A DNA stretch of 64,000 bases from Coix lacryma-jobi var. lacryma-jobi (lineage: Eukaryota > Streptophyta > Magnoliopsida > Poales > Poaceae), in NCBI GenBank assembly GCA_009763385.1, contig CM019826.1:64851864-64915863 (forward strand), given 5' to 3'. How positions within the stretch are numbered: the stretch's first letter is position 1; every line of letters starts with the position of its first letter. Made by a program: the position numbers and the translations under genes. This document shows, piece by piece, positions 12,464 through 24,099 of this stretch. The notes beneath the pieces are model-generated. The model saw only the letters and a list, made by a program, of their open reading frames with translations, was not told the DNA's origin and did no database searches.

Positions 12464-12830
12464 CACTACTACAGAACAGGGTCTTTGGCCGATTCTCAAA
12501 ATCGTCTTTAGTCTCGGCGTTTTTGCCGCCCGGGACTAATAGACCCTTTAGTCCCGGTCGGTAACATGGACCGGGACTAAAGGGTCTGCCCCAACGGCTA
12601 CTGCGCAGAGCTGTCGGGGCAGGGACCCTTTAGTCCCGGTCCATGTTACCAACCGGAACTAAAGGGCACTCTTTAGTCCCGGTTGGTGCCACGGACTGGG
12701 ACTAAAGATTTAGCCACAGTTTGTGGCTTGCCCCGGGATAAATGATCACCTTTGAGCCCCAGTTTTAATACAAACCGGGACTAAAGCTCCCCGGTTTTTA
12801 ACTAGCCAACTTCTTCCTCCCCCGAGCCAG
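12464..12830 (+). repeat. CACTA-1 5' terminal and subterminal repeats
   Basis: After the terminal CACTACTACAG come alternating direct and inverted copies of CTTTAGTCCCGG and CCGGGACTAAAG up to about 12800. In CACTA elements such clusters are bound by the TnpA-type protein. The rest of the leader (12830-13367) is AT-rich with splice-like signals and no gene. Confidence 0.9.
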
Positions 12831-13367
12831 AGACATTCAAATTTCAGTAAGCTTCTTGCTTGTTCTTGCTGTTGCTATTGCTTGTTCTTCATTGTTCTTC
12901 GTCTCCGGCGTCAATTGGTGATCTTCTTTGACTCCATCATCGTCTCTTTGCATTTAGAGGTAACTATTTTCATCTCCTACCATGTCTTTTGAATATGAGA
13001 GGAATTTAATTAAAATATATAGTTTGCAAGAACAGGACTAGAGAGTTGAGTAGTTTAAATTGGTTCATCACAATCACTTGATAGTTTTCTACTGCTAGGT
13101 AGTATCCATTCTATATTTTACTTATGCAAGACGAGTAATATTGAATTTTAGTGTCTTTTTAGTTTATTTTATTTAGAAAAATGTGGAATTTATAATAGTT
13201 TGCAACAATAAATATAGAGAGTAGACAATGTGGAAATTGGTATTGTTATATCATATTTTTCGATTATCTAAACAAATAGATAAATTTAGAGTCTTTTTTA
13301 TTTATAATTGTTTAGAAAATTAGGAATTTGCATGTAATAGTTTACAAAATGAGCATGGATATAGTAG

Positions 13368-13907
13368 ATGGCAACCGTGACCGGGTCCTCAGCCTCTCAT
13401 CATCGGGATCTGAAGCGTTTGCGGTCGGATCTTCCTCTCATTGCTTGCGGCGAGTGTAAGCAGAAGATTGTGAAAGAGTACTGAGTGAAAAAAGAGGGAA
13501 TCAACAAGGGTCGTATATTCTACAAGTGTCCAGACCATGAGGTGGGTTATTATTTACCCGCATTTGATTAATATGGTTCATTTGTATTGGTTTTGCTTGA
13601 TGCTGTTGTTTAAATTTCTTATTCTTTGTTCTAATTGCAGTGGGAGGGCACCGACGGATGTAAAGGTTGGTACTGGGAGGAAGAGTACGTTCAGCACGTA
13701 CGAAATTCTGTTGCACAAGAGGTTGCCGCTGAAGGTGATGAGACAGTGAGTCAGCGGCAGCAGCCCATCCATGCTGATGAAGCGAATGATCTGTCTATTT
13801 TAGTTGGGATCGGACGCGAACTAATATGTTGCTTAAGTGCATTTTATTTTAGTTTTTTTAGTGCTAGCTGTGATAGTCTTCGTTGTAGTCAAGCTTGCTT
13901 GAATTAA
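13368..13907 (+). pseudogene. GRF-type zinc-finger ORF carried by CACTA-1
   Basis: Two exons (13368-13541, 13642 or 13641-13907) with GT...AG borders; the intron ends TAATTGCAG. The finger is C27-x2-C30, then NKGRIFYKCP, then after the splice DGCKGWYWEEEYV, giving the four cysteines and the GR.F..C core of the zf-GRF family, which binds single-stranded nucleic acid. The C-terminus has a hydrophobic segment rich in Leu, Phe and Ser. An in-frame TGA at 13482-13484 interrupts the finger. The gene sits in the slot between the 5' subterminal region and the transposase, where CACTA-2 has an unrelated RNase H1-N-like ORF. Whether it aids transposition is unknown; a captured host or MULE gene is possible. 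Confidence 0.75.
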
Positions 13908-13983
13908 TCAATCATGTGATGTCATGAGTGTTGTGCAATAACATGAGAAACTACTAAGTGCATGGTTGTAATATTTAATGCAG

Positions 13984-14337
13984 ATGTTGTCACACAATTG
14001 GATGTATAATGTCGATCGCCGCTCTAAAGAGTTCATTGTTGGCGTGCACTATTTCTTAGGTGTGGCTGAGGCAAACAAGCAGGATGGTTTCATGTGCTGC
14101 CCATGCACCGTTTGTAAGAATTTGAAGGAATATTCATGCCCAAGGACTCTTCATACGCATTTGTTGAAGTCGGGTTTCGTAACAAACTATATTTGTTGGA
14201 CGAAGCATGGAGAAAGGGGGGTTGTAATGGATGATGGTGAAGAAGGTGAAGAAGAATTGGCCCACGCTGATATTATTGCTCAGTACGGGTGCTTTGATGA
14301 TGATGCAGTGGGGGGAGATGGTGAAGAAGATGCGGCA
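13984..14337 (+). pseudogene. TNP2-like transposase, 5' part (transposase-associated domain), cut by copia insertion
   Basis: It begins at an ATG next to a splice-acceptor-like TAATGCAG. Residues 4-80 form the transposase-associated domain: NWMYNVDRRSKEFIVGVHYFL, then FMCCPCTVCKN and LHTHLLKSGF, with its Cys/His pattern. An acidic Gly/Glu/Asp tail follows. The reading runs into the copia LTR after CGGCA (14333-14337) and resumes at 26104. At the codon where CACTA-2 has TAG (40606) this copy has TGG. Confidence 0.9.
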
Positions 14338-16327
14338 TGAAGGACCGAGAAGCTACCCGAAAGCGACCAGAGGGGGGGGTGAATGGGAGCTTCAAAAATT
14401 TCCTTTCGGAAACTAGATGCCACTGTCCCAAGATCAACCCAAAAGCGAACCTAGAGCTTGCTAATGTCCACGACCCTAGATGTAGGGTGGATGCTTCCTA
14501 GAAGCACAGCGGGACACTAGACAACCCTAGAAAGCCAACCCAAAAGACGGAACTCAAATCCGATCAAGAACGAACGAACCGCGAACGAAGACGCGCGAAA
14601 CTGCAGCGACCGGACTCTGGCCTGCGTCCGGTCAGCAGGGACCGGACGCGTCCGGTCGTCAGAAAACAGCTCTGGGAGCTCTCTGTTCGCGACCGGACGC
14701 ACGGAGCTCAAGCGTCCGGTCGTTCACTGAGCGTCCGGTCAGATGAGACAATGACACGGGAACAGTGCAAGCGTAGCGTCCGGTCGAAATGCAAACAGAG
14801 CGTCCGGTCGAGAGCGTCCGGTCAGTACGCAGAAAAGCTTGGCGCCGTGCTCAACGACCGGACTCTGAAAGCGTGCGTCCGTCAGCCCGACAGAGCGTCC
14901 GGTCACCCCGCGACTGCACTGAAACTCCGGCGATTCAATCCGATCTCCTCCGAATCAAGTGCTCTAGGCTTGGGATTCGATCTGAGGAGTCACAAGGAGG
15001 TTAGTGAGCTATCTCTAAGAGATCATGGCTCGAACCTAACTCCAAATCGGTGAATCGAAGGAATTCGGGGGAAAGAAGAAAAAGAGACCCGAAACTAAAA
15101 CTTGATCGATCTCCTAGACCGTGAGGTTAGAGATGATTTCTTTCGGTGGAAAGAAGTGCCTCACGATCTAGAGCAACTCAGTTCAAACGGAATCGTGAAA
15201 GATGAACCGAGCACAAAGATCAAGCGACGGGAAAACTCAAGGCACAAAGCAATCCGCGAAGAACATGATGAACATGAAATCAAAACGCGAATTGACACCA
15301 AGAGATGGGATCCAAGGTGAGGATACGGCCTCACTTCCTCGAATCAACAGTACACAGAGTGGAGTCTCTGCGGATCTCAACTAGCTAAAGCAGGGGTGTG
15401 GGAGAGTGGAAACCCTAGGAAATGAAAGCTCTAACTGAGATTGAGATGGGGAGGAGGGTGTCTCCCTAGACTACTTATACTAACCTAGCCTAAGTCTATT
15501 TCCTACTCTACCCCTCTCTACTCTAATTACAGAGCGGACCAGCCTAACCCTAAGGCTATTCTAGTCCACCCGCTGGTGGTAGGTAGATCCGACGGCCACG
15601 TCCGCACGGTCTTCCGCGTCGCCTCCACGCAACCTTCAGATCGCCGCCACGTGCCGCCACCACTCTGCACCCCCGGTTTTGCGGCCCAAACCGGGAAACC
15701 AGCCTTTTCCATCAGCCCCCGGTTTTGAGGCCCAAACCGGGAAACCAGCCTCCAGCCTGAGTTTTGTGGCCAAACTCGGAAACCGTCCGCGCCCGAGTTT
15801 TGAGGCCCAAACTCGGAAACCGGCCCACGCCCAGGTTTTGAGGCTCAACCTGGAAACCGTCGCGCCCAGGTTTTGTGGCTCAACCTGGAAACCCAGCACC
15901 CAGGTTTTGAGGCCAAACCTGGAAACCGTCCACCGTTGGTTTTTCCCGGGCTCTACCAACAAACCGGCGTCGTAGAAGGGATGCACCGCCTGTGCACCCC
16001 TTCCACCGACATGATCGCACTTCTCCGCTTGTCGCTGTCGCAGGCTGCCAGCCACCACAGCTGATCCTCCGGCCTCCAGTCCATCAGTCCAAGTCCACGT
16101 CCGCCCTTCACCGTCCGATACATCGGCATGGCACGTCCGCCGCACGGCACGCCCATCCTTCATCGCGCCGGTCCGTCGGCACGACACGTCGCAACTTGAC
16201 CTTCACCCGCCATCGACCACTGTCTCCGTGCTCGACACCTGCACAACACAAGCCAAAGAACATGCGCATCATCTCCGTTGACAATCACTCATCACACAGA
16301 GACTCGGCATACACCCATGTATCCGCA
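14338..16327 (-). repeat. Copia A 3' LTR, 1990 bp
   Basis: On the plus strand it runs TGAAGGACCGAG...CATGTATCCGCA. It holds about ten GCGTCCGGTC motifs between 14600 and 14900 and the perfect palindrome GACCGGACGCGTCCGGTC at 14640-14657. A second zone, 15660-15960, has paired AGGTTTTGAGGC/AACCTGGAAACC-type units repeated about seven times. Open frames here are LTR shadows, not genes. Confidence 0.95.
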
Positions 16328-18003
16328 ATCTCCCCCTTGATGAGTGCATTGTCAACTCCACAACAAATCATGATAAGAAGAAGGAGGTAGGAAGGAGTGG
16401 GAAGAGAAAACCCAACCAAATGACCCAAAAGCCTATCAAAAGCCAAAGAAGGTCAAGTGGATGAAGCGAAAAACTTGGTCCCCAAAGACATGGGCAACGG
16501 CTCGACGCAACCAAGCAAAGTAAAGCTAGCCTCAAGAAGAGGTAGAACAGGCTCAACACCGCTAGCAGATACCAATTGAAGATCGGAAGACAACAGAAGC
16601 AAAATGCTAGTCCCTCAAGAAAGAGGCACAGAGGCTCAACACAACTAGCAAGAAAATCACTCCGAACCAATTGAAAATCAACCCAAACCAAATGGGAAAG
16701 CACACCAGACGATACCAATTGAAAGCCAAATGAGAAAGCTTATGAAAGCTCATGAGAAGCTAGGAACGTTTGCTAGTCCCTCAAGACAGAGGCAACGGCT
16801 CAACACAACTAGCAAACTCCCCCTCGACAAATGCAAGCAATTAGGACAAAAGATTTTCAGGGCATATGATTTGCGTAAATTTCTCCCCCTAGTTGAAAAT
16901 GCACTTATCAAGGCCAAAAGGTATCGGAGAAGCAACTCTCTTCACATATAAACTCCCCCTGACACAAAGATCTCCTTCCACAATGCATATGAGGTCAAAA
17001 TGCAAGTTAGGAGCTTCAAGGATATAGTCAAAAGAGTGCAAAGATGCTCTAATCAGTATAGCTCCAACATCTCAATTAAGCACTCAAATAGCAAAGGCTC
17101 AAACTGATCACTTATACGAAATATGAAGCATATGAGCATGTGAGCAGTTTTAAGCCAAAAGGATAGTCACCATCAACATAGCACTAGACATGTATATAGA
17201 AGGAATCCAAACAAGTGCTAAGCATATATACAAGGTGAACTACCCCTAGCAAAGTTCAATCATCATGCATAGGAATGAAGCATATACTTGTGATTTCAAA
17301 TTCATATCGGAGTTGCAGCGGTAAAAGAATTCACAAGTTCATTTTTAGCATGTGATTGCGAGAGGTTGAAAGCTTGTCATCGCCTAACTTTTCAACCGTG
17401 CGAAGCCTATGCCGAAGCAATCAGAAGCTTAAAGCAACGGTTTCGGTCGGTCATACACTACATGGCTCAAGTTTAACTCAAAGTGCAATGAGAAACAGTC
17501 TCAATACCATGAGGTGTTGACAAGCAATCCATCTCGATCTTTTCAATTCAACAATACTTGGTTCAGATTTTAGCAAGTTATGAACAACCAAGCAAGTGAA
17601 TGACTCAGAAATAGAGACATAGCAACCTAGCATATATGAAAAGCAGGAATGGACTCAACACACCCTACACATGCTAGTTGCATATCTCAATGGTGAACAT
17701 TTTCAGATTTATATACATTAGGCATACTTCACCATTCCAAAAAAAAAATAGCTCGCTCATAAAACATGTAACAGTGATCAGAAAGAGCATAGATACAAGC
17801 ATCATCATAGAGTATCGGAGCAATACTAACAAGAGCATAATTACATTCTAGTGAATATAGACATGAAGCTCAGAATGTAAATGCGTATGCCCGACACAGA
17901 ACTGAAGGAAAGAAGATACCAAAAGGAGAGACTCAAGAAACTCAAAAGAAAAGAGCCTCAAAATAAAAGAGTCAGTCTGTACATCTCAAAATGCTTCCCC
18001 CAT
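16328..18003 (-). other. Copia A 3' non-coding interior with polypurine repeats
   Basis: No gene is visible between the pol stop at 18004 and the 3' LTR. On the minus strand AGGGGGAG tracts occur at about 16330 (beside the LTR, the functional tract), 16816, 16882, 16952 and 17994. This repetition is typical of Sireviruses. Confidence 0.7.
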
Positions 18004-18720
18004 CTAAAAGGGGAAACACACACCAAGCTCACCCCTCAACCTATTAAAGGTTGATTCGTCTAAAGGCTTGGTGAAAATATCAGCCAAATGGTGATGAGTA
18101 TCGACATGGCGAAGTCGATATCACCTTCTCCTGGTGGTCTCGCAAGAAATGAAAGCGCACATCAATGTGTTTGTTTTCGAGTGAAGCACAGGGTTCTTAG
18201 CACGCTAATGGCACTCGTGCTGTCACAAAGCAAAGGAACTCGAGTAAAGCTCAAACCAAAATCACGCAAAGTGGCCATCATCCAGAGTAACTGGGAACAG
18301 CAGCTAGCCGCAGCAACATATTCAGCCTCCGTGGTAGACTGAACGACACTAGACTGCTTGCGGGAAGACCACGACACCAGAGAAGATCCAATAAACTGGC
18401 AAGTCCCTGAAGTAGACTTGCGCTCATGCGACAACCAGCAAAATCAGCATCAGAAAAGCCACAAAGCGAGAGGTGGAAGAAGCAGAATACAAAATCCCGA
18501 GCTCAGGCGTGAAACGAAGGTACCTGAAGATGCGCTTCACCGCCTGACGGTGAGAAGTGCGTGGCGAAGCCTGAAGCGCGCGCACAAGCACACGGCGAAC
18601 TGAATGTCCGGCCGTGTCGCCGTCAGGTAGAGCAGATCCAATCATGCTGCGGTACTCCTTCTGGTCCACTGCTTCTCCATCCGTGTCAGCATCCAGGGCA
18701 GTCGTCGTCGACATGGGCGT
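18004..18720 (-). pseudogene. pol: Copia A RNase H (pol C-terminus)
   Basis: The frame reads RKSTSGTCQFIGSSLVSW, STTEAEYVAAASC and PLLCDSTSAISV, giving the copia RNase H core with the acidic residues in TEAEY and CDSTSA. After a 1-nt shift it continues to HVDTHHHLADIFTK and ends GVCFPF-stop at 18004. Upstream in another frame is VKRIFRYLRFTPELG. The enzyme would remove element RNA from RNA:DNA hybrids. At least two frameshifts are present. All look like single-base losses, which could be sequence error. Confidence 0.88.
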
Positions 18721-18859
18721 TGGAAGAGGCTTGGCTCACCCCATGTCGAACCGCTTCAGCAAGTCCCTTGTGTACTTGCCCTGGTGCACAAACGTCCCTC
18801 TCGGGATTGCTTAATTTGCAACCCGAGAAAGAAATCAGCTCGCCCATCATGCTCATCTC

Positions 18860-19690
18860 GAACTCCCTGCTCATAGTATCTGCAACTTGGCAACCAAAGC
18901 GTGAGAAGAACCACCGAAAATGATATCATCCACGTAAATTTGGATCAAGAGAGTATCTTTGCCTTGCTTGAGGAGAAAGAGCGTTTTATCTACACATCCC
19001 ATTTTAAAACCCTTAGCTAGCAAAAAGGTTTTTAATCTCTCATACCAGCTCTAGGGCTTGTTTCAAACCATACAAAGCTTTGTGAGTTTTAAAGACATGG
19101 TTTGGAAACTTGGGATTTTTCAAAACCGGGGGTTTGCTGGACATAGAACCTCCTCCTCAATATAGCCGTTTAAGAAGGCACTCTTGACATCCATTTGAAA
19201 AATTTTGAAACCCATGGATGCAGCATAAGCCAAGAGTATCCTAATAGCCTCCAAACGAGCTACAGGAGCGAAGGTCTCCTCATAATCTATCCCTCTCTTC
19301 TGACTATAACCCTTCGCTACAAGCCGGGCCTTGTTTCTCCACATGTGGCCCTCCTCTCCTTGCTTGTTTTAAATACCCATTTTGTCCCAATAGGTTTACA
19401 GTCAGGAGTGGTGGCACTAGAACCCAAACCCGATTTCGCTCAAAGTTCTCTAGCTCCTCATGCATGGCATTGACCCAATCCGGATCCGTCAATGCGTGTC
19501 CAACATCTCGGGGCTCAAAAGACGCACAAAAGCAGAATGAGCAAAGTGCGAGATGTGCTGTGACCTGGAGCGAGTAACTCGCTCGTCGATGTCGCCGATC
19601 ATCTTTCAGGGGGGTGCTGGCGCTGGAGTGTCGTGGCGCCTCCCGGGAAGAAGTAACCTCCCCCTCAACAGTAGCTGGTTTCACCCCGGG
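18860..19690 (-). pseudogene. pol: Copia A reverse transcriptase
   Basis: The N-terminal RT piece (minus, 19690 to 19400) reads ALTDPDWVNAMHEELENFER. The next frame (19344-19120) reads ARLVAKGYSQKRGIDYEETF, then APVARLEAIRILLAYAAS and FQMDVKSAFLNGYIEEEV. The catalytic YVDDI is encoded at about 18918-18941. These are RT_copia (RVT_2) signatures including two of the catalytic aspartates. Frameshifts separate the pieces, so no single translatable pol exists in this sequence. Confidence 0.92.
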
Positions 19691-19831
19691 TACAAAAGGT
19701 ACCGCGCGAGGTGGATCCCACGGCCCCCAGGAAAAGACGTCTCGGGGCCACGTCGTCGTCGAAGCCGCTCCCGGCGGCGCGGCAGGCGGAGGGGGTGCTG
19801 GATCTCTATACCTTCAGCACCCTCTTCCTCG

Positions 19832-20950
19832 TCATCGAAAAGAGGCTCTCAACCTCGTGATCACTTGCACGCTCAAACGAGAAGAAGGAGAAACAAGAGT
19901 CTCGTCGAAGGTGACATCTGATGTCTCCATGACTCGGTTAGTGTCAAGGTTTAAGTACCGATAAGCTCGAGTGTGAGTGCCATAACCCAAAAACACACCG
20001 TCAGAAGAACGAGACTCAAACTTGTCTAGGTTGCCTTTTTTCAATATAAAACAGTGGCAACCCAAAGACTCTAAAATAACTCACCTTGGGCTGGCGACAA
20101 AACGCAACTCATAAGAGGTCTTCTTCAAAACACTCTCAAAAAATGCGATTCGAATATAGCATGCAGTGTTCATAGCTTCGGCCCAATAGCGCCAGGAGTC
20201 CTATGCTCATCAAGCATCGTCCTGGCCATCTCAACAAGGGTCCGATTCTTCCTCTCTACAACACCATTTTGGGTGGTGTAATAGGGAGAAGAAAACTGAT
20301 GCCCAAACCAAGGCGTTTACAAACTTCTCAAAATCCGAATTTTTTAAACTCGGAACCATTATCACTTCTAATCGCTCGCATCGAGTTCAAAGGGAACTCG
20401 TTCTGAAGACGCAAAATCAGATCGCGAGCGAAGGAGAATGTCTCGGACTTCTCACTAAAAGAAGACCCACGAATACCTCGAAAAGTCGTCAACAATAACA
20501 AGCACATACCACTTCCCACCAACCGAGCTCACCCGAGCCGGACCAACAAGTCCATAGCAAAAGCTCTCCGGGGTGCGAGGTCATAACCCTGGTCAAAGGA
20601 TGGTGGGGAGCAGCAACCATCTTTCCATGCCGGCAGCATGGCAAACTAGATCCTTCTCCAACGAAAGCTTGGGCAATCCTCGGATTAGCCAAGTGAGCTA
20701 AGTCTTGCAAGCAAGTCAAAACTCAGGTGACCGAGCCTCCTATGCCACTTCCAAGATAGAAGAAGAAGACTAGCCAAAAGACACAGCGAGAAGATCCAAA
20801 CGACTTTGAGAAATTCGCGCGAAAAGACAAACTCGGCGACATCTCAGACATCCAGGGAAGTAAGATTGACGAGTCAAACTAGTGCATAGGCTAAGTTCAC
20901 TCCGAAAACCTGAGGAATGGATAGAGGTTAGTGCTAAATCGCTTAAAATT
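19832..20950 (-). pseudogene. pol: Copia A integrase
   Basis: Minus-strand pieces read SEKSETFSFARDLILRLQ and AIRSDNGSEFKKFGF (catalytic core with DNG..EF, 20328-20522), then the C-terminal FESRSSDGVFLGYGTHTRAY (19832-20065). The N-terminal core around 20490-20720 is readable only across frameshifts (MTSHPGELLL, GKW.V). The enzyme would insert element DNA and leave the 5-bp duplication seen at this element's ends. Confidence 0.88.
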
Positions 20951-21199
20951 ACAGCAAACTCAGCACGTGTCTCAAACCAGAGACGTGTTGCGAAATGCAG
21001 TTAAGCCATTCCAAAGGTTGGAATCATACAAGATCACCCTGAAGGATCTAAGTGGCGTAAGGTTCGAAGAAGCTCATAGCTCACGAAAAAGTTGCGAAAC
21101 AGAAAGCAGTTGAAATGCAGTGAAACAGAGCACCTCGCGCAACACAATTAGCCATTATGCCTGGACAATCCTGCCCTTACCTTTGTCGCCGAGCTTATT

Positions 21200-21320
21200 A
21201 CTCTTTTCCGGCGACCGACTAATGGCTGGAGACATTTGGCATTTCCGGTCATGTGCCTCGAGCAACCGAATCCACAACCAAATGTCCTCCAACCGCTCCT
21301 CCTACATCAATAAAAAGACA
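21200..21320 (-). pseudogene. pol: Copia A aspartic protease active-site region
   Basis: The minus strand around 21235-21290 encodes VVDS in one frame and GCSRHMTGNAK in the next. Together these are the copia protease active-site block, with one base missing between Ser and Gly inside a G run. The rest of the protease is too short and broken to trace. 20950-21200 and 21320-21604 show no further domain. Confidence 0.7.
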
Positions 21321-21604
21321 TAGGGTGAACATACGGTCCAACACTGGGGTTAGTAAGATAAGAAGGAAACCAGTGTTGGGCCGGCTGCTCAAAAGAACGG
21401 TCAGTGTAAAAACCATCCTGTCTAGGGGATAGCGATCACCACCTCAGGAAAACGGGTCGCGCTGGGGAAGAAGCGCTCACACGCGAAACTCTACCTGCGG
21501 TGGGACAAGGCGCTCAACAAAGCCTCCGCCACGGGGTCCGTTACCTGCAAAGCAGGACCCGTCGGGCACGCTCTCTACGAGGTCTACGCCTAGGAGCCTG
21601 CTGC

Positions 21605-22550
21605 TCAACTCTTAGCGTCTCTCCTCGGAGCTCTCTCCTGCCTAGGCCTAACAAACTGAGGTCCTGGACCTCTAGGCCTAGTCTCCCTCCTCGGGGCTCT
21701 CATCTCCTGCCTAGGCCTGGGACCCTGACGTCCGGACCTAGCATCTCTCCCCTGGGCCTTCGGTACATGTCCACCATGAGCTGGATGGTACATGTCCGGG
21801 TTCTCCATCTCCGAGCCCTGCGCCTCTCGCTTGCGCCGCAAGCAGAACTCGCTCAAGTGACCATCCCTCCCACAAAAATCACACTGGTACCTCACCGCAC
21901 GCACAGGGGGTTGTTGGTGACCAGGGCTGTGGGTGTGGCTCACTTTGCCTTTGGCCCTTCTCTGTGCAACTCCTCACGAATGGGTGGCATAGCATCAAGC
22001 TTGTTTCTGAGGTGGTTTGGCTTGGGTGCCCAACTGGGTTCTTGGAGGAGCTCTCGGGGTTCCTCAACCACCCATCTTTGGTGATAGGCTTGTGGCTCTT
22101 TGAGTGGAACTTGGCAAGTTTGGGAGTAGTGGTGGAATTGGGCTTCTCACATGGGTTCAGACCACTAGACTCTCCAATCTTACCAAAAACTGAGAGATCA
22201 ACACTCGGGCCAAGACCTACACCAGGGGCACCAGCAGCTCGCTTGAATTGGGAGATCATCATCCCGAGCTGCGGCTCACTAAAGGAGAGACCTGACAAGA
22301 TGGTCCGAAGTATGTGTTTTTTCTTCCCCTCGGTTTGCATCTTGCCATGCTTCACATTTGCAATCTCCATCTCCAGCCCTTCAACAAAGCACACCCTCTT
22401 GACACAAGTGCGATCCGAGCCGGCCTTCTCAAAAGACTCAAGCTTGCCATTCTTCTCTGCCACCTCGGATTGCAAGACAGGACAAGTCTTGCACGCACCC
22501 AACAGCTGCGCTAGCACGGAGCTCATCCACCTCTCCAACCAACGCAGCAT
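21605..22550 (-). pseudogene. gag: Copia A gag C-terminal part with second zinc knuckle
   Basis: The minus frame 22550-21879 carries LLGACKTCPVLQSEVAEKNG, a coiled-coil-like stretch, then a Ser/Pro/Lys-rich linker. After a frameshift, 21943-21605 carries CDFCGRDGHLSEFC, a CCHC knuckle, followed by an Arg/Pro-rich basic tail (RPRQE repeats). Together with the first knuckle at about 23170-23222 this gives a long gag with separated RNA-binding knuckles. Confidence 0.8.
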
Positions 22551-22595
22551 ACTTACCCTCTCAGAGTGAGAAGGTCAGTCATTTGTGCGCGGTGC

Positions 22596-23285
22596 TCACG
22601 ACTCCACACTCTCCGCCTCCTCCGACACTACCACGGTGGACCGAGCGAACTCAAGCTCCTTCACCGTGTCCTCCCACTTCTGCCTAAACTCCTTGCGCTC
22701 TCTAGCGGCACGCCTAAGCAATTTATCTTGGCTAAGGAGGGCAGCAGTCAATTTCTCACCTCGGAGGAAAGCTCGTCGTAGGTGAGAGATACCTGGGAGG
22801 TGTCGTCGTCGTCGTCGTTCCGAGGTGTGTGCCTCCAGCTCGCCTCCGACCTCATCTCCGAGCGCCATGGTACACAGGCCTTCGTCGCCGGCGAAGAAGC
22901 ATAAGCCGTTGAACGTGTCCTCCAGCTTCTTCTTCTCGGACTCGTCATCACTCTCGACGCGCGAGTCGTCATCCGAGCCGTCGACGTCGCTGAGCGTGGC
23001 GAAGAACGCACGCTGCTCAGCCTGCTGCTCTCTCCAAGTACTTCTTCTTGATGTACTCTTTGTCGAAGCCGCCCCGCTTCTTGTGCCTTTGGGGAACGTG
23101 CTTCTCCTTGTACTTGGAGTCGCGCCTGTGGCCGTGATCGCCCTTCCCCAGATGCTTGTTCTTCTTCTTGGGGCAGTCGGCGATGAAGTGGTCGGGGTCG
23201 CCGCCACTCGTGCATGTAGCATCCCGTGCGTCCTCCTCGACGACGGTTCATGCGGTTGTGTGGAACCGCGAGAACCGGTTTGCAA
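22596..23285 (-). pseudogene. gag: Copia A gag middle part
   Basis: The minus frame includes EQRAFFATLSDVDGSDDDSR, an acidic Ser/Asp/Glu stretch, then a basic cluster and a coiled-coil-like segment (LRRAARERKEFRQKWED). The first zinc knuckle (CTSGGDPDHFIADC) is encoded at about 23170-23222 in a shifted frame. Confidence 0.75.
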
Positions 23286-24036
23286 GCAAAGCCAACTCGT
23301 CGTCTCCCAAAGACTCCAGCTGGTCCTCTGTCACAGAAAAGAGAGAAGAAAGCGCAAAGCCAGCTGAGGGGTTAGAGGAAGAGCCGGAAACCAAAGCCAT
23401 GGACGGGCGAGAAGGATTTTCAAAAGAAGCCCTCGCCATAGCATCAATCTCACTGGACTTGAGCTTACTGAAGAGCTCGTCGCAGGTGAGAGTCTCATAG
23501 TTCGGCGATTCGATGATTGCCTGAACCTTGGAGTCCCACACCGAACGGTCAAGAGTGTGCAAAAGCTTCAAAGCACGCTCATGATCGTCAAATGGCAACT
23601 GCTCTCTGTTAGCCCTCATCCTGTTGACAATCACCTGAAAGCGAGCGAATAAACTTTCTATGCTCTCGCCAGGTTGATGTCTAAAGTTCTCATACTCTCG
23701 CTTGAACGACTCGTAGAGTCGGGTTTTGACTTGAGAGGTGCCCTCATGAAAACGCATGAGAGTGTCCCAGATCTCCCGAGCCGTAGCGAGGTGAGAAACA
23801 CGATCAAACTCACCCATGCTCAAACAAGAGAAAAGAGCATTACGGGCTCGGCTATTGGCATCGTGCTCATCGACCTGCTGTTGAGTCACACGAGCAGCCA
23901 AGACCACGTAATCAGGGGAGTTGCAAATATCCCAGATCGAAACGCCCAAGCTCTGCAAATAGGCCGACATACGTATCTTCCAATACGCATAGTTCGTCCC
24001 ATCGAAAAACGGCGGTTTGCCCACGCCGCGATCCAT
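23248..24036 (-). CDS. gag: Copia A gag N-terminal domain
   Basis: The ATG (complement of 24034-24036) is about 50 bases after the primer site. Residues 1-60 match the DUF4219-type start (KPPFFDGTNYAYWKIRMSAY). Residues 60-190 form the UBN2 gag domain (TAREIWDTLMRFHEGTSQVK, FARFQVIVNRM). The frame is open for 262 codons and then lost just before the zinc knuckle. It would assemble the particle shell. Confidence 0.92.
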   Translation of the reverse strand: MDRGVGKPPFFDGTNYAYWKIRMSAYLQSLGVSIWDICNSPDYVVLAARVTQQQVDEHDANSRARNALFSCLSMGEFDRVSHLATAREIWDTLMRFHEGTSQVKTRLYESFKREYENFRHQPGESIESLFARFQVIVNRMRANREQLPFDDHERALKLLHTLDRSVWDSKVQAIIESPNYETLTCDELFSKLKSSEIDAMARASFENPSRPSMALVSGSSSNPSAGFALSSLFSVTEDQLESLGDDELALLANRFSRFHTTA

Positions 24037-24085
24037 GTCGCCTTCGGTGGATCTGGAACCGGCTAAGGTGGAAGATCCTTAACCT

Positions 24086-24097
24086 GCTCCGATACCA
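24086..24097 (-). promoter_or_regulatory. Copia A primer-binding site
   Basis: On the minus strand it reads TGGTATCGGAGC, two bases from the LTR end. It is a one-mismatch version of the tRNA-iMet complement (compare TGGTATCAGAGC at 2213) and is common in this lineage. Confidence 0.93.
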
Positions 24098-24099
24098 AT

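Noticed and set aside
15527..16390. Open frames in the copia LTRs (also 25296-26059 and 60843-61695)
   Set aside because: They recur identically in both LTRs, overlap on both strands and consist of the hairpin-unit repeats; no known domain.
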